From a virus, in IMG/VR virus record IMGVR_UViG_3300035661_000114, positions 1 to 44,873 of that record: a stretch of 44,873 nucleotides of DNA, one strand, 5' to 3'. Below are positions 23,858-32,282 of the stretch, piece after piece. The position numbers and the translations under genes were made by a program. The first letter of the stretch is position 1. Every line of letters begins with the position of its first letter. The notes below the pieces were generated by a model. The model had not been told where the DNA came from and did no database searches. It worked only from the letters and a program-made list of their open reading frames with translations.

Positions 23858-25522
23858 CTATCCCCTTTGTTTATATTTAACACGCTGCGCCGCCTGAGCC
23901 GCCAATACTGCCGGTGACACGTAGTTTTCTTTATCAAAGCTAAAGTCTTTTAACCCAGCCGTTTTCCCTCTTGAGTTTGGATTAGTAACATTAGATGATG
24001 CGAGCGATTGAATTTGATTTTGGAATAATTCCTTGCGAGTTTTGTCATTCAACTCTTTTTGTCCAGCATAGGTTCCAGCAGTTTCACCAACGATATTCGC
24101 GCCTTTTTGAACCATGTCACTATCTGTTATAGTGGACGCGCCTTGCTGCGCAACAGAGCCAGCGGCACCAGCTATCATTCCTATCTTTGCGCCATCCTCA
24201 AATTTTCTTTGTTTTTCGGCTGCGCTTATGCCGCCCCTTATCCCGCCATTAATAGTTTGTGCAGCCAGTAATTCTGCGCTTAATCCTTTTTCTGGAACAC
24301 CATCTATCATATGCCTATCAGGTGAATATTTACCTGTCTTGCCAATATCAAAACCGCTATTCACCAGACTGGTTAATCCGCCTTTAGCAGCGCCACCTAA
24401 TGTTTTTCTTCCTACAGTTTCAGCATTATCACCACTGGCTAATGATAACAATCCACCTGAAGCAGCACCCCTCGCAGAAGCATTTGCGGCTTTCGCTGCT
24501 GTGCTAGTTCCTTTCGCAACTTCAATTCCATCAAGGCCACCAGTAAGCGCCCCGGTTAAAGCTCCGTTTGCAATATCGTCAGCTTTACTATTTGACATAG
24601 AAGCATTAAAACCAGCGCCAGCCGCAGCACCGGAAGCGATATTGGCATATGTTGCTGCATTGCCAGCACCAACACCCATGGAGGTTAGCTTCCCTGCTAC
24701 ATTAAACTTGTCAACAGCATCACCAGCAGTATTCCCACCAGCTACCGCAGCGCCAATATTTATGAGTGCAGATACACCTTTGTTTGCGCCAAGGTCAGTT
24801 GCGGCGTCACCGCTGCCACCATCATATTTGCTGTACGCATCAGCAGACATTTTTGATGCAAGAGCGACATTCCCAGATATGGCAGTGGCAAATATCTTTG
24901 CAGCAGTTACCCCTTTTTCTTGTGCTTCGGTCGTTTCTCTTGATAGCTTTTCGTCCCCAGTAATTTCTTGTACTCCATCACCAGAGCCACCAGTCCATCG
25001 ACTATAAGCATCGGCATATGGTTTTGCACCCGCTAAAACAGAAGCGGTATACATTCTTCCTACGTTTGAAAATGCTTTGGTTGGGTCTGTCTTTACGTCT
25101 TGATAAGCAGAATCAACCTTTTCTCCCCACTTAGATAGCCCAGTTTTCCCGCGCTTCCACATATCGGCTGCATTAATATTTCTTGCGCCATCTACAGCGC
25201 TATCTCTTGTGTCTTGCCATGCGCGATTAGTTGAGTCACGACCATTTTTATAAACGTCATTGGCACTATTTGCACCATTTTTGTAAATATCATTCACGCC
25301 TTGGCCGAGGTTTGTAAAACCTTTTGATGGATCACGAACACCATCAATGAATGCGTTTGTAGAATGTTCAATCTGCTTTCCTGCAACTGACCCAGCATGT
25401 TCAAGGTCTTTGCCGGCACTGTCGGCAATTCGCGCAGCAGCCGATTCCGCTTCTTTACGCTTTTCATTCCAGTTATCTACTGTGCCAGTTATACTCCCAC
25501 CCGGATCAGACCAAAAGCTCAT
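23858..25522 (-). CDS. Gly/Ala-rich internal virion (ejection) protein, 554 residues
   Basis: The ATG follows AAGGAGTCGTT. Residues 1-140 are charged helices with a repeated NDIYKNGANSANDVYKNG motif. The middle (about 150-470) is Ala/Gly/Ser-rich with many glycine-flanked hydrophobic runs (for example SALINIGAAVAGGNTAGDA and ANIASGAAAGAGF), a composition typical of phage ejection proteins that insert into or cross membranes. The segments ADAYSRWTGGSGDG and ADAYSKYDGGSGDA form an internal repeat. A long ORF on the opposite strand is a composition artefact. Role inferred from composition and gene order. Confidence 0.7.
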   Translation of the reverse strand: MSFWSDPGGSITGTVDNWNEKRKEAESAAARIADSAGKDLEHAGSVAGKQIEHSTNAFIDGVRDPSKGFTNLGQGVNDIYKNGANSANDVYKNGRDSTNRAWQDTRDSAVDGARNINAADMWKRGKTGLSKWGEKVDSAYQDVKTDPTKAFSNVGRMYTASVLAGAKPYADAYSRWTGGSGDGVQEITGDEKLSRETTEAQEKGVTAAKIFATAISGNVALASKMSADAYSKYDGGSGDAATDLGANKGVSALINIGAAVAGGNTAGDAVDKFNVAGKLTSMGVGAGNAATYANIASGAAAGAGFNASMSNSKADDIANGALTGALTGGLDGIEVAKGTSTAAKAANASARGAASGGLLSLASGDNAETVGRKTLGGAAKGGLTSLVNSGFDIGKTGKYSPDRHMIDGVPEKGLSAELLAAQTINGGIRGGISAAEKQRKFEDGAKIGMIAGAAGSVAQQGASTITDSDMVQKGANIVGETAGTYAGQKELNDKTRKELFQNQIQSLASSNVTNPNSRGKTAGLKDFSFDKENYVSPAVLAAQAAQRVKYKQRG

Positions 25523-25531
25523 AACGACTCC

Positions 25532-26461
25532 TTATGTTTGAGTTGGATCAACAAGTAGGCTCGCCAAGCTTTCGCCGGTAGAAGTTTTAAGCCCACCAAT
25601 CTCGCCCAATATCTTCATAGTATCGGACATACCGCGATACAAGTTTTGAATGTCTGCGGTCTTCTCGGCTTCTGTACCCGTGCCATTTTGAACCTTTTGA
25701 ATTTGTTCGAGGTATGTCATAAATGAAGATGCCGCTGACGCGCTAGACTGAACCAGCATCTTTGTATTCGCATCCATCCTAGAAACAAGCTCTTTAGTCT
25801 GGCGGTCAGCATTTGCAGTGTAATCAGTCAACGAAAACTTGTTTGCGCTCTCCGCGTTGAATTGCGTTGAATTATTTAACGACGCTGTATTAACCTGATT
25901 GATGTTATTTACTGACGCAGCGTCAGCCTGTGCAATTGGAGTTGCCGCATCCATCACCGCGCCTTGTGCTGCACCGACAGCCATTGACGAATTAAGCAAT
26001 CCACGCGAGTTTGCCTGCATGTTTGCACGGTCAGCAGCACGTTGCATTAACGGGGAGTTTTGATCAATTATGTCATTAACCTGCCCTTTTACAGTGCCAT
26101 CAACACCTTGGACAGTTTGTGCATTAGGCGCTTGATAAATGGTGCCAAGCATACCTGGTTGTGTTGGCGCTGGCGTTGCTACCGGAGCGGCATTATTAGT
26201 CGAATTGGTTACTGAAGCAGTTTGCATCCCTGTTGGCTTAGTCATTTCTGGCAAAAGCGATTTGGCTGGTGCCAATGGATCAAACTTCTTGTTTGCTTGA
26301 TAATTTTGCATCTCTTTTGATGCGGTCATTTCTGGCTCAAGCGAGTTGGCTGGTGCCAATGGATCAAACTTCTTGTTTGCTTGATCATTTTGCATTCCTA
26401 TTGGCTTAGTCATTTCTGACTCAAGCGGTTGGGTTGCTGTCAATGGTTCATTTGTTGCCAT
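25532..26461 (-). CDS. Internal or structural virion protein with N-terminal 28-residue repeats
   Basis: This 309-residue protein starts after AGGAGAGCATT. The N-terminus holds repeats of the type EMTKPIGMQNDQANKKFD followed by PLAPA, with two near-identical 84-bp units. Residues ~120-280 are Asn/Ala/Gln-rich and helical (AAQGAVMDAATPIAQADAA, then SVNNINQVNTASLNNSTQF), resembling internal virion proteins that assemble as helical bundles. It follows the tail nozzle gene. No enzyme motif seen. Confidence 0.65.
   Translation of the reverse strand: MATNEPLTATQPLESEMTKPIGMQNDQANKKFDPLAPANSLEPEMTASKEMQNYQANKKFDPLAPAKSLLPEMTKPTGMQTASVTNSTNNAAPVATPAPTQPGMLGTIYQAPNAQTVQGVDGTVKGQVNDIIDQNSPLMQRAADRANMQANSRGLLNSSMAVGAAQGAVMDAATPIAQADAASVNNINQVNTASLNNSTQFNAESANKFSLTDYTANADRQTKELVSRMDANTKMLVQSSASAASSFMTYLEQIQKVQNGTGTEAEKTADIQNLYRGMSDTMKILGEIGGLKTSTGESLASLLVDPTQT
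26264..26431 (-). repeat. 84-bp tandem duplication within the 309-residue gene
   Basis: The 84-bp unit, beginning GGCTGGTGCCAATGGATCAA on the + strand, recurs in register at 26264 and 26348, with a third more diverged partial copy toward 26431. Each unit encodes 28 residues around NKKFDPLAPA. The high nucleotide identity suggests recent slippage or unequal exchange in a flexible N-terminus. Confidence 0.7.
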
Positions 26462-26472
26462 AATGCTCTCCT

Positions 26473-26484
26473 GTCGTCTCGACG
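26473..26484 (-). promoter_or_regulatory. Small intergenic hairpin before the 309-residue gene
   Basis: The - strand reads CGTCGAGACGAC; GTC-GAGAC-GAC gives a 3-bp stem around a GAGAC loop, or CGTC-GA-GACG a 4-bp stem. It lies about 12 nt before the ATG. It fits the set of GAGA-loop hairpins before late genes but is the weakest member. Confidence 0.35.
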
Positions 26485-26488
26485 GTGA

Positions 26489-28540
26489 TTATCGTAATGC
26501 TCTGCGCTGACTATAATGAATGATCGCGCTGTTTACTGTGTACTCGTTAAAATAAGCTGATCCTGACCTTATTGTAATCGCAACATTCTCTGCTGTCCCG
26601 CTCATTTGGCACTCATTTGGCATAATTGTTTGGCCGTCCCAAGTGAAATTATCCCAAGTGAAATTATCCCAAGTAGGAAACTGAATATTATTCTCATAAG
26701 TCTGGCTGTTTGCCTGAGATATATCAGAAGACCCATAGCCAAGCTGATAAGAAAAATTGATTGCGCAATAGCCTGTTCCAGATATTTCAATCGCCGCCTT
26801 GCGATAACGCTTCAATATCCTTGCAGATGCAACTGAATGGAACTTTAGGGTGAAAAACGCATTAATTGCCTGCCCGTCAAAAGACGTCCCTTTGTCTAAT
26901 TGATAAACAAAACCATCTGTCCCACAAAAAAACATTACATCTTCGCCAGTTGAAAACTTACCTTCCTCACAAGCATAAGCAGGAGTTGGAAAGTAAATCG
27001 GCATGGTTCCAACAAGATTGCCGTTGACGATAGTGATATACAAGGCAAAGCCATCATTAAAAAATAGCCTGTACTGACTTTTGCGCCTAGCTAATGTAGC
27101 GCAAGAGGCTTTAGTTCGATGCAGCTCTATGAATTTATTGATGTTGAAAGTAAGGGTGGATTGATCAAAGTTGCCATAATTCAACGAAGCCTTTAATGAA
27201 ACAACCCCTCTATCATCCATCATGTAGGAATCTGATAGATTCTGAATCGTGTAATCAATCGCGCCAGACCCAGAGTTATATGCCACAAAGTTGAATAACT
27301 GCGGGTCTGTTCCATACAAGATAAACGTATTGTCTCTTGAGGTGACTAATAAAGCCGCTGTCGTGGATGATCCTGCCATTACCTTTAAACCAGTAACGTC
27401 TTCACCAGTGCCAATTTCCCCAGCGTATGATATTGCCTGCCAGTTATATGGAAGCCCCGGCGCGGAATACAGAATAGAAGCGCCCTGAGAAACAAATAAT
27501 ATATTCTTGTGAATAACAATATGTTTTGGCTTATCTACTACTGCACCTGTGTCTATTGGCACAAGTATATCGCCGTCAAATTCAAAAGATCTGTTTTTGT
27601 TATCGCATCCGTAAACTCGATTAGTTGCCGCACTACCATAAAAATTACCCGTACTAAATTCAAAATTCCCGCCAATAGCGAATGAAATCTGCACTTGAAT
27701 TCCGGCCAGAGTAAGTGGATAAGCAAGTGACGTAGCGGCACCCGCCGCAAAATTGCCACCCGAAGGTGTGTCAATAATCAGCTTCCCTTGAGCGTTAGTT
27801 CCCCATGCGCCTTTTTGCAGTACAACGCGCTTAACCAAAGCCGTTACGCCACCTTGGGTTAAGGTATCCCCTTCCTTTGGAATCGCAGCAGCAGAAGTGC
27901 CGGAGGTGAAATAAACCTCTTTGTAATATGGCACATTAACCCATCCAGCAGCACTTGATTTGTAAAGATTAACTTGTGTTCCGCCGGCATTGGCACGGAA
28001 AGCATATAACGTATCTTTATATAGAACTGCGCCAAGCGCCGCGCCTGAACCTGGTACGGCAGTAATATTTGCACGATATACATTTGCTGCCAGTCCCAAA
28101 TATGTCGAATTCTGAATTGCAGAAATGCCTTGTGTTGCGGCAATTGATGTACCAACAACATTAGCGCCGACTTTTATCACATTGCCAACGCCAAACACTC
28201 CAACGCGATTAGTGATTGCAATCCTATTGCCGCCGGTAACGCCGTCATATCCAACAACGACACCAGTTCCGCCTGTTGTTATATCTGTAATAACGTCACC
28301 GGACACAGGGATATAAGTAAACGCCCCAACAAAAACCGAATAATATATAGCACTTGACGGTGACAATCTCCCATCGAAACGCTCATACCCTCCAATACGC
28401 GAATAACCTCCTGTTGGACTGCACTCAAAATTAAGCGCATCCCTGACAACGCCAGAAGGTAATTCTTGTATTGGCGTATTTTGATCCCATCCACCTTTTA
28501 GCTGGATAACATCAAAACCTACCTTTGGCATTGAAATCAT
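26489..28540 (-). CDS. Tail nozzle / tail tubular protein B-like
   Basis: This 683-residue beta-rich protein begins MPKVGFDVIQLKGGWDQNTP, then IQELPSGVVRDALNFECSP and a GGYSRIGGYERFDG segment, the N-terminal signature of podovirus tail tubular or stabilisation proteins (T7 gp12 and P22 gp10 analogues). Many short beta strands and no catalytic motif. Near the C-terminus TWDNFTWDNFTWDG is a small tandem repeat. The ATG overlaps the stop of the adaptor gene, consistent with joint assembly of the tail tube. An internal start MPKVGF is three codons downstream. Confidence 0.8.
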   Translation of the reverse strand: MISMPKVGFDVIQLKGGWDQNTPIQELPSGVVRDALNFECSPTGGYSRIGGYERFDGRLSPSSAIYYSVFVGAFTYIPVSGDVITDITTGGTGVVVGYDGVTGGNRIAITNRVGVFGVGNVIKVGANVVGTSIAATQGISAIQNSTYLGLAANVYRANITAVPGSGAALGAVLYKDTLYAFRANAGGTQVNLYKSSAAGWVNVPYYKEVYFTSGTSAAAIPKEGDTLTQGGVTALVKRVVLQKGAWGTNAQGKLIIDTPSGGNFAAGAATSLAYPLTLAGIQVQISFAIGGNFEFSTGNFYGSAATNRVYGCDNKNRSFEFDGDILVPIDTGAVVDKPKHIVIHKNILFVSQGASILYSAPGLPYNWQAISYAGEIGTGEDVTGLKVMAGSSTTAALLVTSRDNTFILYGTDPQLFNFVAYNSGSGAIDYTIQNLSDSYMMDDRGVVSLKASLNYGNFDQSTLTFNINKFIELHRTKASCATLARRKSQYRLFFNDGFALYITIVNGNLVGTMPIYFPTPAYACEEGKFSTGEDVMFFCGTDGFVYQLDKGTSFDGQAINAFFTLKFHSVASARILKRYRKAAIEISGTGYCAINFSYQLGYGSSDISQANSQTYENNIQFPTWDNFTWDNFTWDGQTIMPNECQMSGTAENVAITIRSGSAYFNEYTVNSAIIHYSQRRALR

Positions 28541-29214
28541 ATAAAGCTACCGCCGCGAGAGATTGATGGTGCCTGATCAAATCTTATTTTATTCAGAATT
28601 TCCTTATAGCCCTTTTCTCCGCGTTGATAAACTTCAGACGCAGCTTCGAATGCGCCGTAACTCATCATCGCCCGGTACACAATCGCCATATGGAAACGTG
28701 AAGGCATATCAGGTGTATCAGTATCAAGTACAAGATCAACCGGATCTTTGTAATATTCACCGCTAACGGTATAAACTGCATCCGGCGAAAACCCAAGCAG
28801 CAAGTTTCTATTGGGCGCGATACTTACTTCAATAGGACGGGTATAAGTCGTATTTCTGGTTGAGAACAAATAAAAGTTACGGAAGTCCTCGTAGTTTTTA
28901 AAATCCAAAAGCATTTCATTACCTACGCCGGCAGACTTTAGATAAGCTCTGAATGAGTCCTCTTTCCAAATACCAAAGTCAGTCAAAAGAATATCAGTTT
29001 CTGCGTTATATTCTCCCTTCTGCGCAACCGTATCAAAGGTAACATTCTTGCGCATCCATTCCCAACCCTTATTATCTTCCTGAATCTCATGCCAAGATGT
29101 AGCAATCCAATTACACAATCGCGCCCATTCGCCAGTGGCAGAGACAACAGTGCTATCTGTTCCTGATGCCCCGCATTCATCACGGAGCGTTGTTACGAGC
29201 TTGATAAAATTCAT
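28537..29214 (-). CDS. Head-tail adaptor / tail tubular protein A-like
   Basis: This 225-residue protein starts after AAGGTAATCC. It has the helical N-terminus and central segments typical of podovirus adaptor proteins: LRDECGASGTDSTVVSATGE, then ARLCNWIATSWHEIQEDNKG, WEWMRKNVTFDT, and PDAVYTVSGEYYKDPVDL, with MAIVYRAMMSYGAFEAA near the end. These proteins form the ring below the portal to which the nozzle binds. Its place directly before the nozzle gene supports this. Confidence 0.85.
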   Translation of the reverse strand: MNFIKLVTTLRDECGASGTDSTVVSATGEWARLCNWIATSWHEIQEDNKGWEWMRKNVTFDTVAQKGEYNAETDILLTDFGIWKEDSFRAYLKSAGVGNEMLLDFKNYEDFRNFYLFSTRNTTYTRPIEVSIAPNRNLLLGFSPDAVYTVSGEYYKDPVDLVLDTDTPDMPSRFHMAIVYRAMMSYGAFEAASEVYQRGEKGYKEILNKIRFDQAPSISRGGSFI

Positions 29215-29217
29215 GGA

Positions 29218-29505
29218 TTACCTTAATGATGCTTTGATTGCATCAATTTTCTTTTCCATTTCCTCATCGGCATCTACTGCCAAATCAGTCAGGCGCAATA
29301 AAAAAGACTTACGTGCTTCAGCGAAACGCTCAACCGTATAAGCCAACTCGTAACCAAGGCCGACAGTATCAGCAGACTTAGCCTCATCAAGAATTCGCTC
29401 TAATTGCGAACTCTCGACTACATTCTTTTTGACCATAGGCGCTTCCATTGGCACAGCCTTTGGAAGTTCATAGCTGTCAATATTGCTAGACTCTTTCTTA
29501 GCCAT
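29218..29505 (-). CDS. Small virion-block protein, 95 residues
   Basis: A helical, charged protein (SQLERILDEAKSADTVGLG and ARKSFLLRLTDLAVDADEEM) between the adaptor and the 162-residue protein. The spacing of 3 nt to the next gene shows one operon. No recognised domain; small helical proteins at this place may help head completion. Confidence 0.65.
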   Translation of the reverse strand: MAKKESSNIDSYELPKAVPMEAPMVKKNVVESSQLERILDEAKSADTVGLGYELAYTVERFAEARKSFLLRLTDLAVDADEEMEKKIDAIKASLR

Positions 29506-29508
29506 GGT

Positions 29509-29997
29509 TTACCACGCGTTTTTGCATTGATGCTGAAACCAGCGGCTGCCAATCTGACCAGCAGGGTCATAGATAATGCTCAGTGGGTATTTAAGCGCAG
29601 GTATTTTGTCAATACGAGTCTGGTCAACGCCATCAGAATCTTTGTACTGAACGGTCTTAATCTTGTCTTCGCGCTTGATCAGAGAGTCAACGAATTTACG
29701 TTGCAGCTTGTATTCCTGACCGCGAGTCAATAAACGCTTCTCACCATTACAGCCAGCGGGAACTGGATTCTCAGCGTTTACATCGGTTGTCTCACCAACA
29801 ACAACAGTGAGCATATCTTCCATAAATTTCAAATCTTTCACATATTCAGACACGACTGGCGAATCTAAACTTTCGCCTGTCACCATTGCCAAATCAGGAC
29901 GCTCAACGTCTTTGATATTGGAAGATAAATCAATGGATGATTTGGCTGGGCCTTCAACGTCACTGGTTTGAATAGATGCTCGTTTGTTATTTGACAT
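29509..29997 (-). CDS. Hypothetical head/neck-block protein, 162 residues
   Basis: The ATG follows AGGAGAAACAAAAGCC. The first ~55 residues look flexible and polar; the second half carries a LLTRGQEYKLQRKFVDSLIK helix and ends in an aromatic tail (DPAGQIGSRWFQHQCKNAW). This N-terminal disorder plus compact C-terminal tail layout occurs in podovirus head or neck proteins of unknown role. The gene has an unusual 111-nt, hairpin-rich leader. Confidence 0.65.
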   Translation of the reverse strand: MSNNKRASIQTSDVEGPAKSSIDLSSNIKDVERPDLAMVTGESLDSPVVSEYVKDLKFMEDMLTVVVGETTDVNAENPVPAGCNGEKRLLTRGQEYKLQRKFVDSLIKREDKIKTVQYKDSDGVDQTRIDKIPALKYPLSIIYDPAGQIGSRWFQHQCKNAW

Positions 29998-30020
29998 GGC
30001 TTTTGTTTCTCCTAAAATTC

Positions 30021-30033
30021 TGTCTTCTCGACA
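30021..30033 (-). promoter_or_regulatory. Leader hairpin with GAGAA loop
   Basis: On the - strand TGTC, loop GAGAA, GACA, 24 nt before the ATG at 29997. Same stem as the TGTC-GAGA-GACA hairpin before the capsid gene. It is the closest to the gene of three stem-loops in the 29998-30108 leader. Confidence 0.5.
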
Positions 30034-30036
30034 TGA

Positions 30037-30050
30037 AGGGCGGTTGCCCT
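30037..30050 (-). promoter_or_regulatory. Leader hairpin, AGGGC stem
   Basis: On the - strand AGGGC, loop AACC, GCCCT: a perfect 5-bp GC-rich stem only 3 nt from the GAGAA-loop hairpin. Neither direction shows a U-tract, so this is not a standard terminator. Confidence 0.45.
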
Positions 30051-30080
30051 CGTATTGCCCAATTTCTTTACATCGGACAA

Positions 30081-30100
30081 TACGGGGATAATCTCCCGTA
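30081..30100 (-). promoter_or_regulatory. Hairpin between decoration-like gene and 162-residue gene
   Basis: On the - strand TACGGG, an 8-nt loop, CCCGTA: a perfect 6-bp stem shortly after the stop at 30109. No U-tract follows on the - strand. It may stabilise the upstream message 3' end or slow polymerase. Confidence 0.4.
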
Positions 30101-30108
30101 CTACTTTA

Positions 30109-30612
30109 TTACACAGTTACCAAGCGGTCAGGCAGACATGCGATGTTCTTTATTGTTGAGCAAGTAATACCTGATGCTGTCCATGATGTTGTACCAGCGG
30201 TGAATGTTGCGCCTGTAGGCGAAACACGTACCAACTGATAAGCAACCGGGCAGAAGTCTTCGGGCAACGAAGGGAACTGAGGTGCAGAAATAAATGCACC
30301 AACAGTTGTCGTCACGCCAACTTCGGTAGGAACGATAGAGCCTTGGGCAATTTTCATTGCGCCGGCAGCATTTACGCCCCAAATTAAAACAGTTGCTTGG
30401 TTAGCAAGTACAGGCGCGAAAGCAGTGCCGGTCACTGCGTCAGTGGTAGGCGTAACGCCAGCGTTTGCACCCTGAATACCCAAAGGCGTACCAAAGGCAC
30501 CGCGAATTGAGCAGCTAGTCGCCGCAGGCATTGTGTAAGTTGTAGTAGTTCCAGCAACAACACCAGCATTGATGTGGTTGAATGTAGTACCTGCATTAAG
30601 CATTTTATCCAT
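30109..30612 (-). CDS. Probable capsid decoration or structural protein, 167 residues
   Basis: This beta-rich, Thr/Ala/Gly-rich protein starts after TTTAGGAGAATCAC. Its layout, with a hydrophobic strand TVLIWGVNAAGAMKIAQGS, then FPSLPEDFCPVAYQLVRVSP and TGATFTAGTTSW, parallels that of the next upstream gene product (NVFVFSIGVDGT, then WPVVPSSRTILGFAIINPT and GTGNFVGGTTAL). The two are probably distant paralogues. Genes just after the major capsid gene commonly encode head decoration proteins. Role inferred. Confidence 0.65.
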   Translation of the reverse strand: MDKMLNAGTTFNHINAGVVAGTTTTYTMPAATSCSIRGAFGTPLGIQGANAGVTPTTDAVTGTAFAPVLANQATVLIWGVNAAGAMKIAQGSIVPTEVGVTTTVGAFISAPQFPSLPEDFCPVAYQLVRVSPTGATFTAGTTSWTASGITCSTIKNIACLPDRLVTV

Positions 30613-30633
30613 GTGATTCTCCTAAATTTAAAA

Positions 30634-31146
30634 TTATTGAACGGTTGCGGCAGGGTCAAATGCACCCAATGGGCTAACATAAACTGCGTTTGGAACAACA
30701 GTTGCGTCGCCCAATGCAGTTGTGCCGCCTACAAAGTTGCCAGTGCCAGTTGGGTTGATAATAGCAAAGCCAAGTATCGTGCGTGAAGATGGAACAACCG
30801 GCCATTTAACAGCAGCAAATGTTGAACCTTCAACTCCCATTGTCGTGTACGTTGTACCGTCAACACCAATTGAGAACACAAACACGTTGAACTTCGCATT
30901 AGTCACAGTGCCAACCAAAACAGGCATATCTACACCAGCAGCAACAGAGCGAAGAATGCCCTGTACTGACAAGTAGCAAATAGCGGCACCTGTTTTAACT
31001 TTGGTTGTCGTTGCACTAATAACCAGGCCGGCAGTAGATAAAGTCACACAACGAAGGCGCTCATAAATATCAGTAAACACCTTCATCAATGCGGTTGCTT
31101 CTGCCTTGTCAGACAGCGACAGGATTCGGCGTGATAGATTTTCCAT
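30634..31146 (-). CDS. Probable capsid decoration or structural protein, 170 residues
   Basis: This protein has a helical N-terminus (LSRRILSLSDKAEATALMKV, then FTDIYERLR) followed by a beta-rich region: VKTGAAICYLSVQGI, NVFVFSIGVDGTTYT, VVPSSRTILGFAIINPTG. It lies directly after the capsid gene, separated by a hairpin, with AAGGAGAGAAAT before the ATG. It shares its beta-region pattern with the 167-residue neighbour. Likely a virion protein; whether it binds capsid or fibres cannot be told. Confidence 0.65.
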   Translation of the reverse strand: MENLSRRILSLSDKAEATALMKVFTDIYERLRCVTLSTAGLVISATTTKVKTGAAICYLSVQGILRSVAAGVDMPVLVGTVTNAKFNVFVFSIGVDGTTYTTMGVEGSTFAAVKWPVVPSSRTILGFAIINPTGTGNFVGGTTALGDATVVPNAVYVSPLGAFDPAATVQ

Positions 31147-31162
31147 ATTTCTCTCCTTAAGC

Positions 31163-31180
31163 GAGGGGATTACTCCCCTC
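31163..31180 (-). promoter_or_regulatory. Hairpin with GTAA tetraloop after the capsid gene
   Basis: On the - strand GAGGGGA, loop GTAA, TCCCCTC: a perfect 7-bp stem with a GNRA tetraloop, starting 7 nt after the capsid stop codon and ending 17 nt before the next ATG. No U-tract follows, so full termination is unlikely. It could protect the capsid message from 3' exonucleases. Confidence 0.6.
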
Positions 31181-31186
31181 TAGTGA

Positions 31187-32266
31187 TTAGGCTGACAGTG
31201 CGTTTGTTGCTACTTCATACACAGCCATCTGAAGGTTGTTCAGAATAACTGCATTGTAGTAGAACTTAGCGCCAACATAACCGCGTTGACCTTGTGGGTC
31301 GGCTTTGTCTTTCTGGCCTGGTGGCAAAGCAGTAATGTCTTTACCGCCAACATTCACGCCGATATGACCCCAAGCATCAGCAGAGCCGACGATTACTTGG
31401 TACACGTCCGAGTAAGTGCCAGTTGTTGACAACAGAGCAGGAACAGTGCCAGCAACAGCCGCGCCACCATCTTGAACTGCTACCAACTCAGGGCTAGAGA
31501 TAAAGCGGAACTCTTCGCATGAACCGAACTCACCAGCTACAGCCTTGGTTGCAGAGCTGTATCTAGCAACAGGAACGAAGCCGGGCAAGTCACGCACGTC
31601 AGGGTGCAAGTCAGAAGAAATGAACACTGGGAAAGAACGCTCAACAGCACTTGTGCCATACATACCAGTAGCTTCGATACGCTGAACCATTTGGCTGATT
31701 GGCTCGGCATGGTTAGCCGCCAAAGAACGTGCAATCTTACGCAGGCCAATTAAGCTGATAACGCCGTTTACAGTGGCGCGAGAGCTACCAGTGCCGCCGT
31801 AAAACTTGTTAGTGCAACCTTTCAATACGCCAAACAGAGCCATTTCATGCACCAGACCAACACGCTCACCAGCCAATTCAGTCATTGCTTTTGGAATATC
31901 GTCTTCGTACAGTGAAAAAGTCTTATCTGTGTAGCCGTACAGTACGTTGTACTGATTCAGCGTTGCAGTAATGTCTTGCACGGTTACTGTTTCAGCATTA
32001 GAAGTAACGCCTTCAGCAGTCAGATGATCGTTTGCGTATGAGTTTGCACGGTCTCCAGCGCCATCTTGGAAGAAGCGGTTAGGCTGCGCAGCAGTGGAAC
32101 CTTTGCTTAGGAAACGACGATATTTAACTGTATCGCCACTGTTTGCTTTGAAGTCGTCATTTTGACCAACAGTACCCAAAACAATCTTGGGCATTGCATG
32201 TTTAAGAATACGACCTTTGATGATACCGACACGTTGAGGTGTCAAACTATAGGATTGAATTGCCAT
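31187..32266 (-). CDS. Major capsid protein, N4-gp56 family-like
   Basis: This 359-residue protein starts AIQSYSLTPQRVGIIKGRIL, then KHAMPKIVLGTVGQNDDFKA and a SGDTVKYRRFLSKG segment, the N-terminal pattern of N4-gp56-type capsid proteins (HK97 fold). Typical further parts are the ITATLNQYNVLYGYTDKTF strand-helix, the HPDVRDLPGFVPVARYSS loop and a C-terminal AKFYYNAVILNNLQMAVYEV. It forms the icosahedral shell. It follows the scaffold-like gene and has TGGAGTATTAATC before the ATG, with a GAGA-loop hairpin further upstream. Confidence 0.88.
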   Translation of the reverse strand: MAIQSYSLTPQRVGIIKGRILKHAMPKIVLGTVGQNDDFKANSGDTVKYRRFLSKGSTAAQPNRFFQDGAGDRANSYANDHLTAEGVTSNAETVTVQDITATLNQYNVLYGYTDKTFSLYEDDIPKAMTELAGERVGLVHEMALFGVLKGCTNKFYGGTGSSRATVNGVISLIGLRKIARSLAANHAEPISQMVQRIEATGMYGTSAVERSFPVFISSDLHPDVRDLPGFVPVARYSSATKAVAGEFGSCEEFRFISSPELVAVQDGGAAVAGTVPALLSTTGTYSDVYQVIVGSADAWGHIGVNVGGKDITALPPGQKDKADPQGQRGYVGAKFYYNAVILNNLQMAVYEVATNALSA

Positions 32267-32282
32267 GATTAATACTCCATTC

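Noticed and set aside
24114-25007. 297-residue ORF on the + strand
   Set aside because: It is the antisense of the Ala/Gly-rich ejection protein; long antisense frames are expected from that composition and it has no ribosome site or operon context.
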